DNA of 64,000 nucleotides from Hymenobacter cavernae (GCF_014641455.1 NZ_BMHT01000002.1:518605-582604), one strand, 5' to 3'; positions 24,696 through 33,671 are shown, counted from the stretch's first letter. Numbers and translations: made by a program. Notes: generated by a model not told the origin, from the sequence alone.

Positions 24696-26615
24696 ATGAA
24701 ACCCACCCATCTACTCTCCTTGCTAGGTTTGGCCTCGCTGCTGGCAACCCAACCCGCTGCCGCTCAGGTAAGTCAGGTTGCAGGCTTAGCCAACAATGCC
24801 GCCCGCCTGGCGGCCAGCGCCAAAGACGCGGCCATCACCCGCATCGACCCGACCTTTTGGTGGACGGGTATGAAAAACCCGAAGCTGCAACTGCTGGTGT
24901 ACGGGCCGGGAATCGGGAGCAGCCAGGTGAGTCTGAATTATGCCGGCGTGACGCTTGACGGCACCCAGAAGCTGGAAAGTCCGAACTACTTGGTTGTTAA
25001 TCTGACGGTTAGTCCGGCGGCGAAGCCGGGCAAGCTAGCTTTGGCTTTCAGCGGGCAGAAGAAAGTTACGTACCAATACGAGCTACGTGCCCGCAACACG
25101 CAGGATAAAAGCCGAGTGCAAGGCATCACGCCGGCCGACTTCATCTACATGCTGATGCCGGACCGCTTCGCCAACGGCGACCCGAAGAACGACGTGGTGA
25201 AAGGCACGCGCGTGAACCACATTGCCCGCGACTCGATGTATGCCCGCCACGGCGGCGACCTGAAAGGCATCGAGAACCACTTCGACTACCTGAAGTCGCT
25301 GGGTGTCACGGCGATATGGCCGACGCCGGTTGTGGAAAATGACATGCCGAAAGCCAGCTACCACGGCTATGCCGTGACGGACTATTACAACGTCGACCCT
25401 AGGTTTGGCAGCAACGAAGGGTATGTGCAGTTTGTGCAGAAAGCGCACCAGCAAGGACTGAAGGTGATTCACGACGTGGTGCTCAACCACATGGGCAGCT
25501 ACAACTACTTGCAGCTCGACCCACCCACGAAAGAATGGGTGCACCAGTGGCCTACCTTCACGCGCAGCAACTACAACAACTCGCCCCTGAACGACCCGTA
25601 CGCCTCGCAGTACGACACCAAGCTCTACGCCGACGGCTGGTTCGACACCACCATGCCCGACCTGAATCAGTCGAACCCGATGGTGGCTAACTATCTGATT
25701 CAGAATTTTATCTGGTGGGTGGAGTACACGGGGCTGGATGGCTACCGCATCGATACCTACCCGTATTCGGATGCAAAGTTCCTGCTTCAGTGGGGCAAAG
25801 CGTTGCAGGATGAGTACCCGCAGCTTGCCATGTTCGGCGAGGCAACGGTAGGCACGGTGGCGCAGGAGGCTTTCTTTGCGCGCAACATTTTCCAGCCGGT
25901 CGATGGCTTCAAGGCCAACCTACCTAGCCTCTTGGATTTCCCGATGAACTCGGCCATCAGCGACGCCTTGAACAAAGACAAAGATCAGGTAGACCTAGGT
26001 CGCTTGTACAACACGCTGCAAGCCGACTGGATGTACCAGGACCCGACCCGCAACGTCGTCTTCCTCGACAACCACGACCAGAGTCGCTTCTACTCAGTTG
26101 TCGGTGAGGACTTTAATAAATTGAAGATGGGTCTGGCCTGGATGATGACGACCCGGGGCGTGCCGAATATCTACTACGGCACGGAGGTGCTGATGAAGAA
26201 CTTTTCCGCCCCGGACGGGCTGGTGCGCGAGGACTTCCCCGGTGGCTGGGCGGGTGATAAGAAGAACTACTTCACAGCGGCGGGCCGCACGGGGCAGGCC
26301 GGTGAGGCGTTCAACTACATGAGCAAGCTAGGTTTGTACCGCAAGGCGCACCCGGTCCTGCAAACCGGTAAGCTCATGCAGTTCATCCCGCAGGATAACG
26401 TGTACACCTACTTCCGCTACGACGAGCAGGGCAACACGGTGATGGTGCTGATGAACGGGAATAAGGAGGCGCAGAAAGTGGACGGAACACGCTTTGCCGA
26501 GCGGACGAAGGGATTCACTTCTGGCGTGGAAATTACTTCCGGGGCTGCGGTGGCGGACCTAGGTTCCTTTACCATTCCGGGGCGGACGGCTTGGGTGGTG
26601 GAGCTGCGGAAGTAA
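24696..26615 (+). CDS. Secreted GH13 neopullulanase/cyclomaltodextrinase (SusA-like)
   Basis: A 639-residue enzyme with a signal peptide ending in QPAAAQ, an N-terminal cyclomaltodextrinase beta domain (ITRIDPTFWWTGMKNPKLQLLVYG...) and a GH13 barrel. Region I is DVVLNH, region II GYRIDTYPY (nucleophile Asp), region III FGEAT (acid Glu) and region IV FLDNHDQ (transition-state Asp). A C-terminal beta domain ends the protein. It would break maltodextrins or cyclodextrins in the periplasm, like SusA. It forms an alpha-glucan locus with the second amylase and the sugar transporter further on, interrupted by the GxxExxY cassette. Confidence 0.87.
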   Translation: MKPTHLLSLLGLASLLATQPAAAQVSQVAGLANNAARLAASAKDAAITRIDPTFWWTGMKNPKLQLLVYGPGIGSSQVSLNYAGVTLDGTQKLESPNYLVVNLTVSPAAKPGKLALAFSGQKKVTYQYELRARNTQDKSRVQGITPADFIYMLMPDRFANGDPKNDVVKGTRVNHIARDSMYARHGGDLKGIENHFDYLKSLGVTAIWPTPVVENDMPKASYHGYAVTDYYNVDPRFGSNEGYVQFVQKAHQQGLKVIHDVVLNHMGSYNYLQLDPPTKEWVHQWPTFTRSNYNNSPLNDPYASQYDTKLYADGWFDTTMPDLNQSNPMVANYLIQNFIWWVEYTGLDGYRIDTYPYSDAKFLLQWGKALQDEYPQLAMFGEATVGTVAQEAFFARNIFQPVDGFKANLPSLLDFPMNSAISDALNKDKDQVDLGRLYNTLQADWMYQDPTRNVVFLDNHDQSRFYSVVGEDFNKLKMGLAWMMTTRGVPNIYYGTEVLMKNFSAPDGLVREDFPGGWAGDKKNYFTAAGRTGQAGEAFNYMSKLGLYRKAHPVLQTGKLMQFIPQDNVYTYFRYDEQGNTVMVLMNGNKEAQKVDGTRFAERTKGFTSGVEITSGAAVADLGSFTIPGRTAWVVELRK

Positions 26616-26629
26616 CGTCCTTTAGTTTT

Positions 26630-26681
26630 GTTCTGGGGTATTTAGCCCGCAGAGGACGCAGTGTTTTCGCAGAGGGCGCAG
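26630..26681. repeat. Left inverted repeat flanking the GxxExxY gene
   Basis: About 52 bases that match the reverse complement of 27067-27118 with two or so differences. Each arm also contains an internal direct near-repeat of the CGCAGAGGACGCAG kind. Together the two arms frame the GxxExxY gene exactly. Confidence 0.9.
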
Positions 26682-26686
26682 TGTTC

Positions 26687-27064
26687 TTACAGGTCGTTTA
26701 CTTTCCGGAAGATACCGGCTTTGATAGTGGGTACGTTGAAGTTGATGAGTAGACCTAGCTTGTGTCCGGAAAGCTTTAGATAGGTGAGTAGTTGCATGTG
26801 GTGTACTTCGAGAAGTACCTCCACAGATTTTAACTCTACCACTACTTTATCTTCCACTATCAGGTCCATACGGAATCCGTTTTCCAGCCGTATGCCATCA
26901 TATAGAACAGGTAAGGCCACTTGCGTTTTTACCGTTAAGCCGGCCTTGCGCAACTCATGGCTCATCAGCGTCTCATATACCGATTCCAGCAGCCCTGGCC
27001 CCAAAGCAGTATGAATCGTAAAAGCCGCCTTCCGAATCAAATAGGAAATATCGTTCTCGTGCAT
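26687..27064 (-). CDS. GxxExxY protein (PD-(D/E)XK-like)
   Basis: A 125-residue protein carrying the defining GLLESVY (GxxExxY) near residue 25 and a possible nuclease-like core MDLIVEDKVVVELKSV (D...E.K), followed by QLLTYLKLSGHKLGLLINF. The family is widespread, often as single genes bounded by short inverted repeats, and its function is unknown. It is opposite in direction to both neighbours and sits exactly inside a pair of 52-base inverted repeats, which suggests a mobile cassette. Confidence 0.85.
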   Translation of the reverse strand: MHENDISYLIRKAAFTIHTALGPGLLESVYETLMSHELRKAGLTVKTQVALPVLYDGIRLENGFRMDLIVEDKVVVELKSVEVLLEVHHMQLLTYLKLSGHKLGLLINFNVPTIKAGIFRKVNDL

Positions 27065-27066
27065 CT

Positions 27067-27118
27067 CTGCGTCCTCTGCGAAAACACTGCGCCCTCTGCG
27101 GGCTAAATACCCCAGAAC
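27067..27118. repeat. Right inverted repeat flanking the GxxExxY gene
   Basis: Reverse complement of 26630-26681 with two or so differences. The first few gene codons begin immediately beside it. Confidence 0.9.
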
Positions 27119-27163
27119 GAAGCAGCTAAAAACTCGAGAACGACAAAACCCGTGCTATTAACC

Positions 27164-27871
27164 ATGAACGACCTCACCAACCAAGTTGCCATCGTCACGG
27201 GCGCCAGCCGCGGCATCGGGAAAGCAACCGCATTGCTCCTGGCCATGCAAGGCGCCAGCGTAGTAGCCGTCTCCCGCTCCACCGACGAGCTAGAGGAGCT
27301 AGCCCACAAGACCCGCGGCCTAGCCATTACCGCCGACGTATGCGATGAAATCGACGTGCAGAACGTGGTAGCGGAAACCCTGCGCCACTACGGCCGCCTG
27401 GATATCTTGGTCTGCAATGCCGGCGTGGGCAGCTTCAGCCCGCTTGAAGAATTCGAATCAGCCGAGTGGGACCGAATCTTCGATGTGAACGTGAAAGGCA
27501 CTTTCCTGATGTGCAAAGCCATCGTGCCGCTGTTTAAGGAGCAGCGCCGCGGCCACATCGTTGCCATTGCCTCCGACGTTGCGAAAAGGACCTTCCCCAA
27601 CGGCACCGTCTACGGTGCCAGCAAGTCCGCCCAGGATGCCATGCTAGGTAGCCTGCGCAAGGAAGTGCGCCCGTTTGGCATTAAAGTCAGCACCATTTAT
27701 CCGGGCTTGGTCGATACCTATTTCAATGACAGGCAGCCCGGTAACCCCGAATTGGAGAAAACGCACCTCAAGCCCTCCGACATTGCCCAGGCCGTGCGCT
27801 ACGTGCTCGAGGCTCCCGCCCACGTCGTTGTCGACGAGCTAATGATTCACCCGATTACGCAGGAGTGGTAA
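27164..27871 (+). CDS. SDR-family oxidoreductase
   Basis: A 235-residue short-chain dehydrogenase with the TGASRGIG cofactor loop, CNAG and the YGASK catalytic pair (near residues 150-155). The sequence resembles 3-oxoacyl-ACP reductase-like and sepiapterin reductase-like SDRs; substrate unknown. ATG at 27164 preferred over a GTG at 27152. The C-terminal VDELMIHPITQEW is typical of a group of unassigned Bacteroidota SDRs. An inverted repeat begins 1 base after the stop. Confidence 0.75.
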   Translation: MNDLTNQVAIVTGASRGIGKATALLLAMQGASVVAVSRSTDELEELAHKTRGLAITADVCDEIDVQNVVAETLRHYGRLDILVCNAGVGSFSPLEEFESAEWDRIFDVNVKGTFLMCKAIVPLFKEQRRGHIVAIASDVAKRTFPNGTVYGASKSAQDAMLGSLRKEVRPFGIKVSTIYPGLVDTYFNDRQPGNPELEKTHLKPSDIAQAVRYVLEAPAHVVVDELMIHPITQEW

Positions 27872-27872
27872 T

Positions 27873-27976
27873 GTAGGAACGCGCCACGGCGCGTTCTGCC
27901 GTTGAACAATCCTAGGTTCGGAACTGCCAATCGCTCCGACAGCGCAGGCGACGAACGCGCCGTGGCGTGCTCCTAT
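27873..27976. repeat. Inverted repeat, family B copy 2
   Basis: Arms 27873-27896 and 27953-27976 (24 bases, two to three mismatches). The loop contains CCTAGGTT. It starts one base after the stop of the SDR gene and ends 13 bases before the next gene on the same strand. Confidence 0.9.
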
Positions 27977-27989
27977 AGTCATTCGCTTT

Positions 27990-29834
27990 ATGAAGAAATT
28001 TTTATTGCCGGTTGCCGCGATTACCCTTACGTTGGTTTCGTTTAAGCTTCCATTTAGGCCGAACCCGACCATCGCTCCCGTGACAGATTCTTTCGCTCTT
28101 GCTGACCCGAACACCACCAACGAAGTACCGCAGGACCATAAAATGGTCATTTATCAGGTGATGACCCGCCTGTTTGGCAATAAAGTCACGACGAACAAAC
28201 CCTACGGCACCATCACCGAGAACGGCGTCGGCAAGTTCAACGACATCACCGACACGGCGCTGCAGGAAATTAAAAAGCTAGGTGTCAGCCATGTATGGTA
28301 CACGGGTGTGCTGGAACACGCCACCATGACCGACTACACCGCCCACGGTATTACCCTGGACGACGCCGATGTGGTGAAAGGCCGCGCCGGCTCGCCCTAC
28401 GCCGTGAAGGACTACTACGATGTAGCCCCCGACTTAGCCGTGAGCGTGAAAGGCCGCATGACGGAGTTTGAGGCCCTGGTAAAGCGCACCCACGCCAACG
28501 GCTTGAAAGTACTTATCGACTTCATCCCCAACCACGTAGCGCGCTCGTATAAGTCGGATGCGAAGCCGGCCGGCGTGGTAGACCTAGGTGAGCACGACGA
28601 CAAAAACAAAGCGTTTGCGCCCCAAAACAACTTCTACTACATCCCCGGCAAATCCTTCGTGGTGCCAGCCGGGGCCAATCCGCTTGGGGCGGCTGTCGGG
28701 CCGAAGGAAGACCATAAGTACTTCGAAATGCCTGCCAAAGCTACCGGCAACGACGTGTTTTCGGAGCAGCCATCTATCAACGACTGGTACGAAACGGTTA
28801 AGCTCAACTACGGCGTCGATTACCTGAACAACCGCCAGCAGCACTTCGAGCCGGTGCCGGATACCTGGAGAAAGATGCGCGACATTCTCGTATTCTGGAC
28901 GCGGAAAGGCGTCGATGGTTTTCGCTGCGACATGGCCGAAATGGTGCCCATCGAGTTCTGGGGCTATGTCATTCCGGAGCTGAAGAAGATCAATCCTAGC
29001 TTGGTGTTCATTGGCGAAGCCTACAATCCGCAGGTGTATCGGCAGTATTTGGAGCAAGGCAAGTTCGATTTTCTGTATGATAAAGTCGGGCTCTACGACG
29101 GCCTGCGCCGCCTGATGCGGGGCGAAGGGACCACCGAGGACATCACGCACGTATGGCGCGAAGAAAGCCGCGGCTTCGGCTCGCACATGCTACGCTTCCT
29201 GGAAAATCATGATGAGCAGCGCATTGCTTCGCCTGATTTCGCCACCGACCCGCGCACGGCCATCCCGGCCATGACCGTCACGGCGACCCTAGCTTCTGGC
29301 CCTGTGATGGTGTATTTTGGGCAGGAAGTGGCCGAGCCCGCCGCCGATGCCGAGGGCTTCAGCACCCGCGACGGCCGCACCACCATCTTCGATTATTGGG
29401 GTGTGCCAGAACACCAAAAATGGATGAACGGCGGCAAGTTTGACGGCGGCCGGCTCTCAACGGAGCAGAAGCACCTGCGCGACTTCTACGGCCGCTTGCT
29501 GCGCCTCACGTTAGGCAGCGACGCTATCCGGCGTGGCCATTTCTATGAACTGCAAGAGGCCAATAGCCAGGCAGAAGGCTACGACCGTCACGCCGTGTAT
29601 AGCTACCTGCGCTACACTGATCAGCAGAAGCTGCTTATCGTCGTCAACTTCAGCCGCGACAAAACCCTGAAGCCCACCATCCAGATTCCGGCCGCCGCCA
29701 GGCAAGCCGCCGGCCTAAACCTAGGTCGCCTCACCTACACCGACCTGCTCAACAACGCCCCCACTACCGAAAGCCTGACGTTGAACCTAGCTCCGCTCAG
29801 CGCCTATGTGTTTGAGATTAAGGCAAAAGAGTAA
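27990..29834 (+). CDS. Secreted GH13 alpha-amylase
   Basis: A 614-residue GH13 enzyme with an N-terminal signal (MKKFLLPVAAITLTLVSF). Region I is DFIPNH, region II GFRCDMAEM (nucleophile Asp), region III FIGEAY (acid Glu) and region IV FLENHDEQR (Asp). The insert between regions I and II carries a calcium-site-like loop. Its form is that of Bacteroidota alpha-amylases that degrade starch or maltooligosaccharides outside the inner membrane. It lies between the SusA-like gene and the sugar transporter. Confidence 0.86.
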   Translation: MKKFLLPVAAITLTLVSFKLPFRPNPTIAPVTDSFALADPNTTNEVPQDHKMVIYQVMTRLFGNKVTTNKPYGTITENGVGKFNDITDTALQEIKKLGVSHVWYTGVLEHATMTDYTAHGITLDDADVVKGRAGSPYAVKDYYDVAPDLAVSVKGRMTEFEALVKRTHANGLKVLIDFIPNHVARSYKSDAKPAGVVDLGEHDDKNKAFAPQNNFYYIPGKSFVVPAGANPLGAAVGPKEDHKYFEMPAKATGNDVFSEQPSINDWYETVKLNYGVDYLNNRQQHFEPVPDTWRKMRDILVFWTRKGVDGFRCDMAEMVPIEFWGYVIPELKKINPSLVFIGEAYNPQVYRQYLEQGKFDFLYDKVGLYDGLRRLMRGEGTTEDITHVWREESRGFGSHMLRFLENHDEQRIASPDFATDPRTAIPAMTVTATLASGPVMVYFGQEVAEPAADAEGFSTRDGRTTIFDYWGVPEHQKWMNGGKFDGGRLSTEQKHLRDFYGRLLRLTLGSDAIRRGHFYELQEANSQAEGYDRHAVYSYLRYTDQQKLLIVVNFSRDKTLKPTIQIPAAARQAAGLNLGRLTYTDLLNNAPTTESLTLNLAPLSAYVFEIKAKE

Positions 29835-29855
29835 GAAGTAGCTGCCCAAAATCGT

Positions 29856-30037
29856 CTGTCATCCTGAGTGCAGCGTAGCGGAGCGAAGGACCTTCCTCTT
29901 TTACGCGAAAAACTCTACTAAGCTCCCAAACCTATCTGGCATCCAATACTTGGTAAAGAGAGATTTGGGCGTCTTAAGGGCTTTTCGCTTCTCAGAGGGA
30001 GGTCCTTCACTCCGCTCTGCTGCGTTCAGGATGACAG
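29856..30037. repeat. Inverted repeat, family F
   Basis: Arms 29856-29892 and 30001-30037 (37 bases, about six mismatches) around a 108-base loop. Sequence of the CTGTCATCCTGA...AAGGACC type. It lies between the amylase gene and the transporter gene on the same strand. Confidence 0.85.
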
Positions 30038-30104
30038 ATGAGTTTTTATGCCTATCTTTTAGTTACCACCCCCAACCACACCTCCCACCCAAATTCCTCC
30101 TAAC

Positions 30105-31583
30105 ATGGCCACCAGCGTAGCGGCTCCCACCGGCACCCGCGACAAACCCCGCCTGAGTTTCTGGCAGATCTGGAACATGAGCTTCGGCTTCCTGGGCATT
30201 CAGTTCGGCTTCGCCCTGCAAAACGGCAACATGAGTCGCATCTTCGAGACCATGGGTGCTAAAGAAGATGAGTTGGCCTTTCTGTGGCTGGCGGCGCCCG
30301 CTACAGGTCTGTTAGTTCAACCTATCGTAGGCTACTTCTCTGACCGTACCTGGAGCTCACGCTGGGGGCGGCGGCGGCCGTACTTCTTAGTGGGCGCTGT
30401 TCTGGCATCGCTGTCGCTGTTGGTGGTACCTCATGTAACAGCACTGTGGATGGCCGCTGGCATGCTCTGGATTATGGATGCTAGCATCAATATTTCAATG
30501 GAGCCATTTCGGGCATTAGTGGGTGACCTGCTGCCAGATACACAGCGCACGACCGGCTTTGGATTTCAAACGTTCTTTATTGGTATTGGTGCAGTGATAG
30601 GTTCGTTGCTGCCAGTTATATATACAAAGTTGGTTGGCTTCTCCAACACGGCCCCGGCCGGTCATATCTCGCCCTCGCTCATGTATGCCTTCTACACCGG
30701 AGGCGTCGTATTTTTCGCGGCAGTGCTATACACGGTACTCACCACTCGCGAGTATCCCCCAGTAGACTTAGCTGAATTCGAGGCTGAAAAACGTAGCTCT
30801 AGCGGCTTTTGGAATGGCATCAAGGCCTCGTTTGTGGGTGTGGCCGACATGCCGCGTGCCATGCGTCAGTTAGCTATAGTGCAATTTTTTAGTTGGCTAG
30901 CTCTTTTCTCAATGTGGATCTATGCTACTTCAGCCATCACACACTACGTTTACCACACTACTGACCCTACCTCCAAACTATTTAATGAAGGTGCCGACTG
31001 GTGGAATGTCTGCCAATCAGTCTACAACGGCGTTTCGGCGTTAGCAGCTCTCGCGCTACCTTTTATTGCACGTGCTACCAGCCGGCGCATTACGCACCTC
31101 ATCTGCCTAGCCGCTGGCGGACTAGGTCTAATTTCGATTTATTTCATCGGTAATTACCCTATCAACAACTATCTGCCAGCTATGCAGTTCTTCGGGTTCG
31201 ACATGCACCTGCGCACGGTGGAAGGCCTATTGCTACTGCCCATGATTGGAGTTGGCTTTGCCTGGGCCAGCATTCTGTCAATACCCTATGCTATGCTCGC
31301 TGGCGCACTACCCACTAACAAGATGGGTTATTATATGGGTGTGTTTAATTTCTTCATTGTACTTCCCCAAATGGTGGCTAGTATCACGCTAGGCTTCTTC
31401 ACCAAGCACGTATTTGATGGTAACTCTGCCCTGACACTCGTGCTTGGGGGTTGCTCAATGATTTTTGCAGGCCTGCTTACATTGCGCGTGCATGACGCCG
31501 ACGACGTGCCCGCCACCGTGGAGCCCACCGTGCTGGCCTCTCCAGCCTACGAAGCACCCATCGAAACGGACCCACGCCTGTAA
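30105..31583 (+). CDS. SLC45-like MFS sugar (maltose-type) transporter
   Basis: A 492-residue transporter with about 12 membrane segments. The GYFSDRTWSSRWGRRRPY loop after helix 2 and MEPFRALVGD are typical of the SLC45/GPH-like MFS branch, in which Bacteroidota members import maltose or other alpha-glucosides by proton symport. Its place after two GH13 enzymes fits inner-membrane uptake of the products. The middle of the gene (about 30300-31480) is visibly richer in AT than both ends and than the neighbours. A terminator follows at 31612. Confidence 0.8.
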   Translation: MATSVAAPTGTRDKPRLSFWQIWNMSFGFLGIQFGFALQNGNMSRIFETMGAKEDELAFLWLAAPATGLLVQPIVGYFSDRTWSSRWGRRRPYFLVGAVLASLSLLVVPHVTALWMAAGMLWIMDASINISMEPFRALVGDLLPDTQRTTGFGFQTFFIGIGAVIGSLLPVIYTKLVGFSNTAPAGHISPSLMYAFYTGGVVFFAAVLYTVLTTREYPPVDLAEFEAEKRSSSGFWNGIKASFVGVADMPRAMRQLAIVQFFSWLALFSMWIYATSAITHYVYHTTDPTSKLFNEGADWWNVCQSVYNGVSALAALALPFIARATSRRITHLICLAAGGLGLISIYFIGNYPINNYLPAMQFFGFDMHLRTVEGLLLLPMIGVGFAWASILSIPYAMLAGALPTNKMGYYMGVFNFFIVLPQMVASITLGFFTKHVFDGNSALTLVLGGCSMIFAGLLTLRVHDADDVPATVEPTVLASPAYEAPIETDPRL

Positions 31584-31611
31584 CACATTTGTTTGGTTAT
31601 AAATAGCTCGC

Positions 31612-31648
31612 AAAAGCCTCACTGTTGACCAAGCAGTGAGGCTCTTTT
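31612..31648 (+). terminator. Intrinsic terminator after the transporter gene
   Basis: GCCTCACTG and CAGTGAGGC form the stem, with flanking AAAA and TTTT. It lies about 30 bases after the stop of the transporter gene. Confidence 0.87.
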
Positions 31649-31831
31649 GGTTGGAGCTAGGTTGTAAAATCTTTTTATTCAGATTATTCCGCATTTATAC
31701 GGATAGACTTTGCCCTAAAATCAGCACTTGCCCCGGCAACAACGAGCCGCCTGCTAACCGTATGCAGTTAATTCTAACTGGCTTGCGGCTCTGACGACTC
31801 AGAAGAAGCGGCCCAACGTTTGTGGCTGTCT

Positions 31832-32929
31832 ATGGTGTTTGCTGGTATCTTCTTCGGTGTCTTCTTTGGCTTGTTCCTCGTTGTCTTATTGCTTTTAGTG
31901 CGCGGCCGGCCGGCACCTAGGTCTGGCACAGCCCGCCCGCGGGTCAGCATCCTGATTGCCGCCCGCAACGAAGAAGCGAACATCGAGCGGTGCCTTACTT
32001 CGCTCATGCAGCTCAACTACCCGGCTGAGCAGCTCGAAATCCTGATCGGCGACGACGCTTCCACCGACGATACCGCCGCCGTCGTAGCTCGTTTCATTGC
32101 CGACAAGCCGCAGTTTCAGTTACTGCTCATCCGCCACCGTCTCGGTACGGCCCGCGGCAAAAGCAACGTGCTGGCCCACCTGAGCCGCGCCGCCACCGCC
32201 GACTATTTCCTCATCACCGACGCCGACATGGCCCTGCCGCCCGATTGGGTGCAAACCATGCTGGCCGCCGCTCCGGAAGGCGTGGGCGTCGTTACCGGTG
32301 TCACGACGGCCGGCGGCAACCTGTTTGGGCGCATGCAAGGCCTCGATTGGCTTTTCGGACTGAGTATCATCCGGTTGCTTACCGACCTAGGTTGGCCCAT
32401 TACGGCCGTGGGCAACAACATGCTCGTGACCCGCGCCGCTTACGAATCCATCGGCGGCTACGAAGCCCTGGCGTTTAGCATCACCGAAGACCTACAGCTT
32501 TTCGACTACATTGTGCGGCAAGGCTGGGGCTTTCGCAACTTGGTAGATGGGCGGGTGCTCGGCGTATCGGTGCCTCAGCCCACGGTGCAGTGCCTTTTGC
32601 ACCAGCGCAAGCGTTGGATGAAGGGCACCGGGCGGCTGCCTTGGCAACTGTCGGGTCTGTTTGGGTTCTACGGTTTATTTTACATGGTCGTATTCTGGCC
32701 CGCTCTGTTGTCGCCGCTCATGGTAGCGACGCTGTACGGCGCCAAAATACTCATGCAGACGCTGTTCCTGCTGATAACCCTACGCCAGGTCAACCGCCGC
32801 GAGTCGCTGAAGGTGTTGCTGTTGTATGAGTTCTACCTGGCTGTTATGTCAATCGTCGTGATTGGCTACACGCTTATGCCGGTCAGCATTCAGTGGAAGG
32901 AGCGCCGCTACCGTTGGGCTGAAGGCTAG
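31832..32929 (+). CDS. Membrane-anchored family 2 glycosyltransferase
   Basis: A 365-residue GT2 enzyme. A membrane helix (FAGIFFGVFFGLFLVVLLLLV) is followed by the GT-A domain with RVSILIAARNEEANIERCL, IGDDASTDDT, the metal-binding DAD (ITDADMALP) and the acceptor-site QRKRWMKG (QxxRW-like). Two or three more helices are near the C-terminus. It probably makes a membrane glycolipid or polysaccharide; the product is unknown. ATG at 31832 is preferred to a TTG at 31820. Confidence 0.8.
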   Translation: MVFAGIFFGVFFGLFLVVLLLLVRGRPAPRSGTARPRVSILIAARNEEANIERCLTSLMQLNYPAEQLEILIGDDASTDDTAAVVARFIADKPQFQLLLIRHRLGTARGKSNVLAHLSRAATADYFLITDADMALPPDWVQTMLAAAPEGVGVVTGVTTAGGNLFGRMQGLDWLFGLSIIRLLTDLGWPITAVGNNMLVTRAAYESIGGYEALAFSITEDLQLFDYIVRQGWGFRNLVDGRVLGVSVPQPTVQCLLHQRKRWMKGTGRLPWQLSGLFGFYGLFYMVVFWPALLSPLMVATLYGAKILMQTLFLLITLRQVNRRESLKVLLLYEFYLAVMSIVVIGYTLMPVSIQWKERRYRWAEG

Positions 32930-32936
32930 GTCGTTG

Positions 32937-33016
32937 TGTCATTCCGAGCCACGCGAGGAATCTGGGGAATGAACCTAGGTTGCTAACCCAGATTCCTCGC
33001 GTGGCTCGGAATGACA
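32937..33016. repeat. Inverted repeat, family C copy 2
   Basis: Perfect 30-base arms (32937-32966 and 32987-33016); loop holds AACCTAGGTT. It lies between the convergent GT2 and HAD genes and ends 5 bases before the HAD stop codon. Confidence 0.93.
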
Positions 33017-33020
33017 CAGC

Positions 33021-33671
33021 CTACAGCAGCGTTTGCATAAACGAATCGGTGAAATCGGCGGCGAAGTGCAGCACGTTGGGGAAGGTCGCAAACTCGAAGG
33101 CTTCGTGCGTTGTGGTGAGTACCACGGCTTTCATGCCGGCGTTCTGCGCGGCCTCGGCGCCTTTGGGCACGTCTTCAAACACGATGCAGTCGGCCGGGGG
33201 AACACCTAGGTTCGTCGCGGCTTTCAGAAACGTTTCGGGGTGCGGCTTGCTCAGCACCACATCGTCGGCGCTGACAATGGCCTTGAAGTAGTGCCGGATG
33301 TTGAGGTTATCCAGCACAAAATCAATGTTGAACGGAATGGCCGCCGAGCCAATGGCCATCGGAATGCCTAGGTCGTGTGCTTGTTTCAGGAAATCAGTCA
33401 GCCCGGGCAGAAGCTGCAAATGGGGGCGAAACTCTTCCTGGTAGCGTCGTTCTTTTTCGAAGGACAAGCGGTCCATTTCAGCCTCGGTAAACCGATCGGG
33501 GCCGAACATGCGCACCAGTACCTCGCTGTTCTTGCCGTACATCTGCGGCTTCACTTCCTCCCAGGTGAAATTGCCACCTAGGTCCTCGTTGAACAGCGAA
33601 TGCCAGGCCCGGGTATGGTATTCCATATCGTGGATCATGGTGCCGTTCAGGTCAAAAATAAAAGCTTTCAT
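33021..33671 (-). CDS. Beta-phosphoglucomutase-like HAD protein
   Basis: A 216-residue HAD-superfamily protein with a subfamily I cap. The nucleophile motif is FDLNGT (Asp 7, Asn 9) instead of the usual DxD, motif II includes IGSA and motif III the SKPHPE Lys, and motif IV is FEDVPKGAEAAQNAG. The replacement of the acid/base Asp by Asn should weaken normal phosphatase or mutase chemistry. If active as a mutase it would convert beta-glucose 1-phosphate to glucose 6-phosphate, in keeping with the maltose locus. Start at 33671 (MKAFIFDLNG). Confidence 0.78.
   Translation of the reverse strand: MKAFIFDLNGTMIHDMEYHTRAWHSLFNEDLGGNFTWEEVKPQMYGKNSEVLVRMFGPDRFTEAEMDRLSFEKERRYQEEFRPHLQLLPGLTDFLKQAHDLGIPMAIGSAAIPFNIDFVLDNLNIRHYFKAIVSADDVVLSKPHPETFLKAATNLGVPPADCIVFEDVPKGAEAAQNAGMKAVVLTTTHEAFEFATFPNVLHFAADFTDSFMQTLL

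Noticed and set aside
28584..29186. 200-residue open frame on the minus strand
   Set aside because: Antisense to the GH13 amylase catalytic region; no domain seen.
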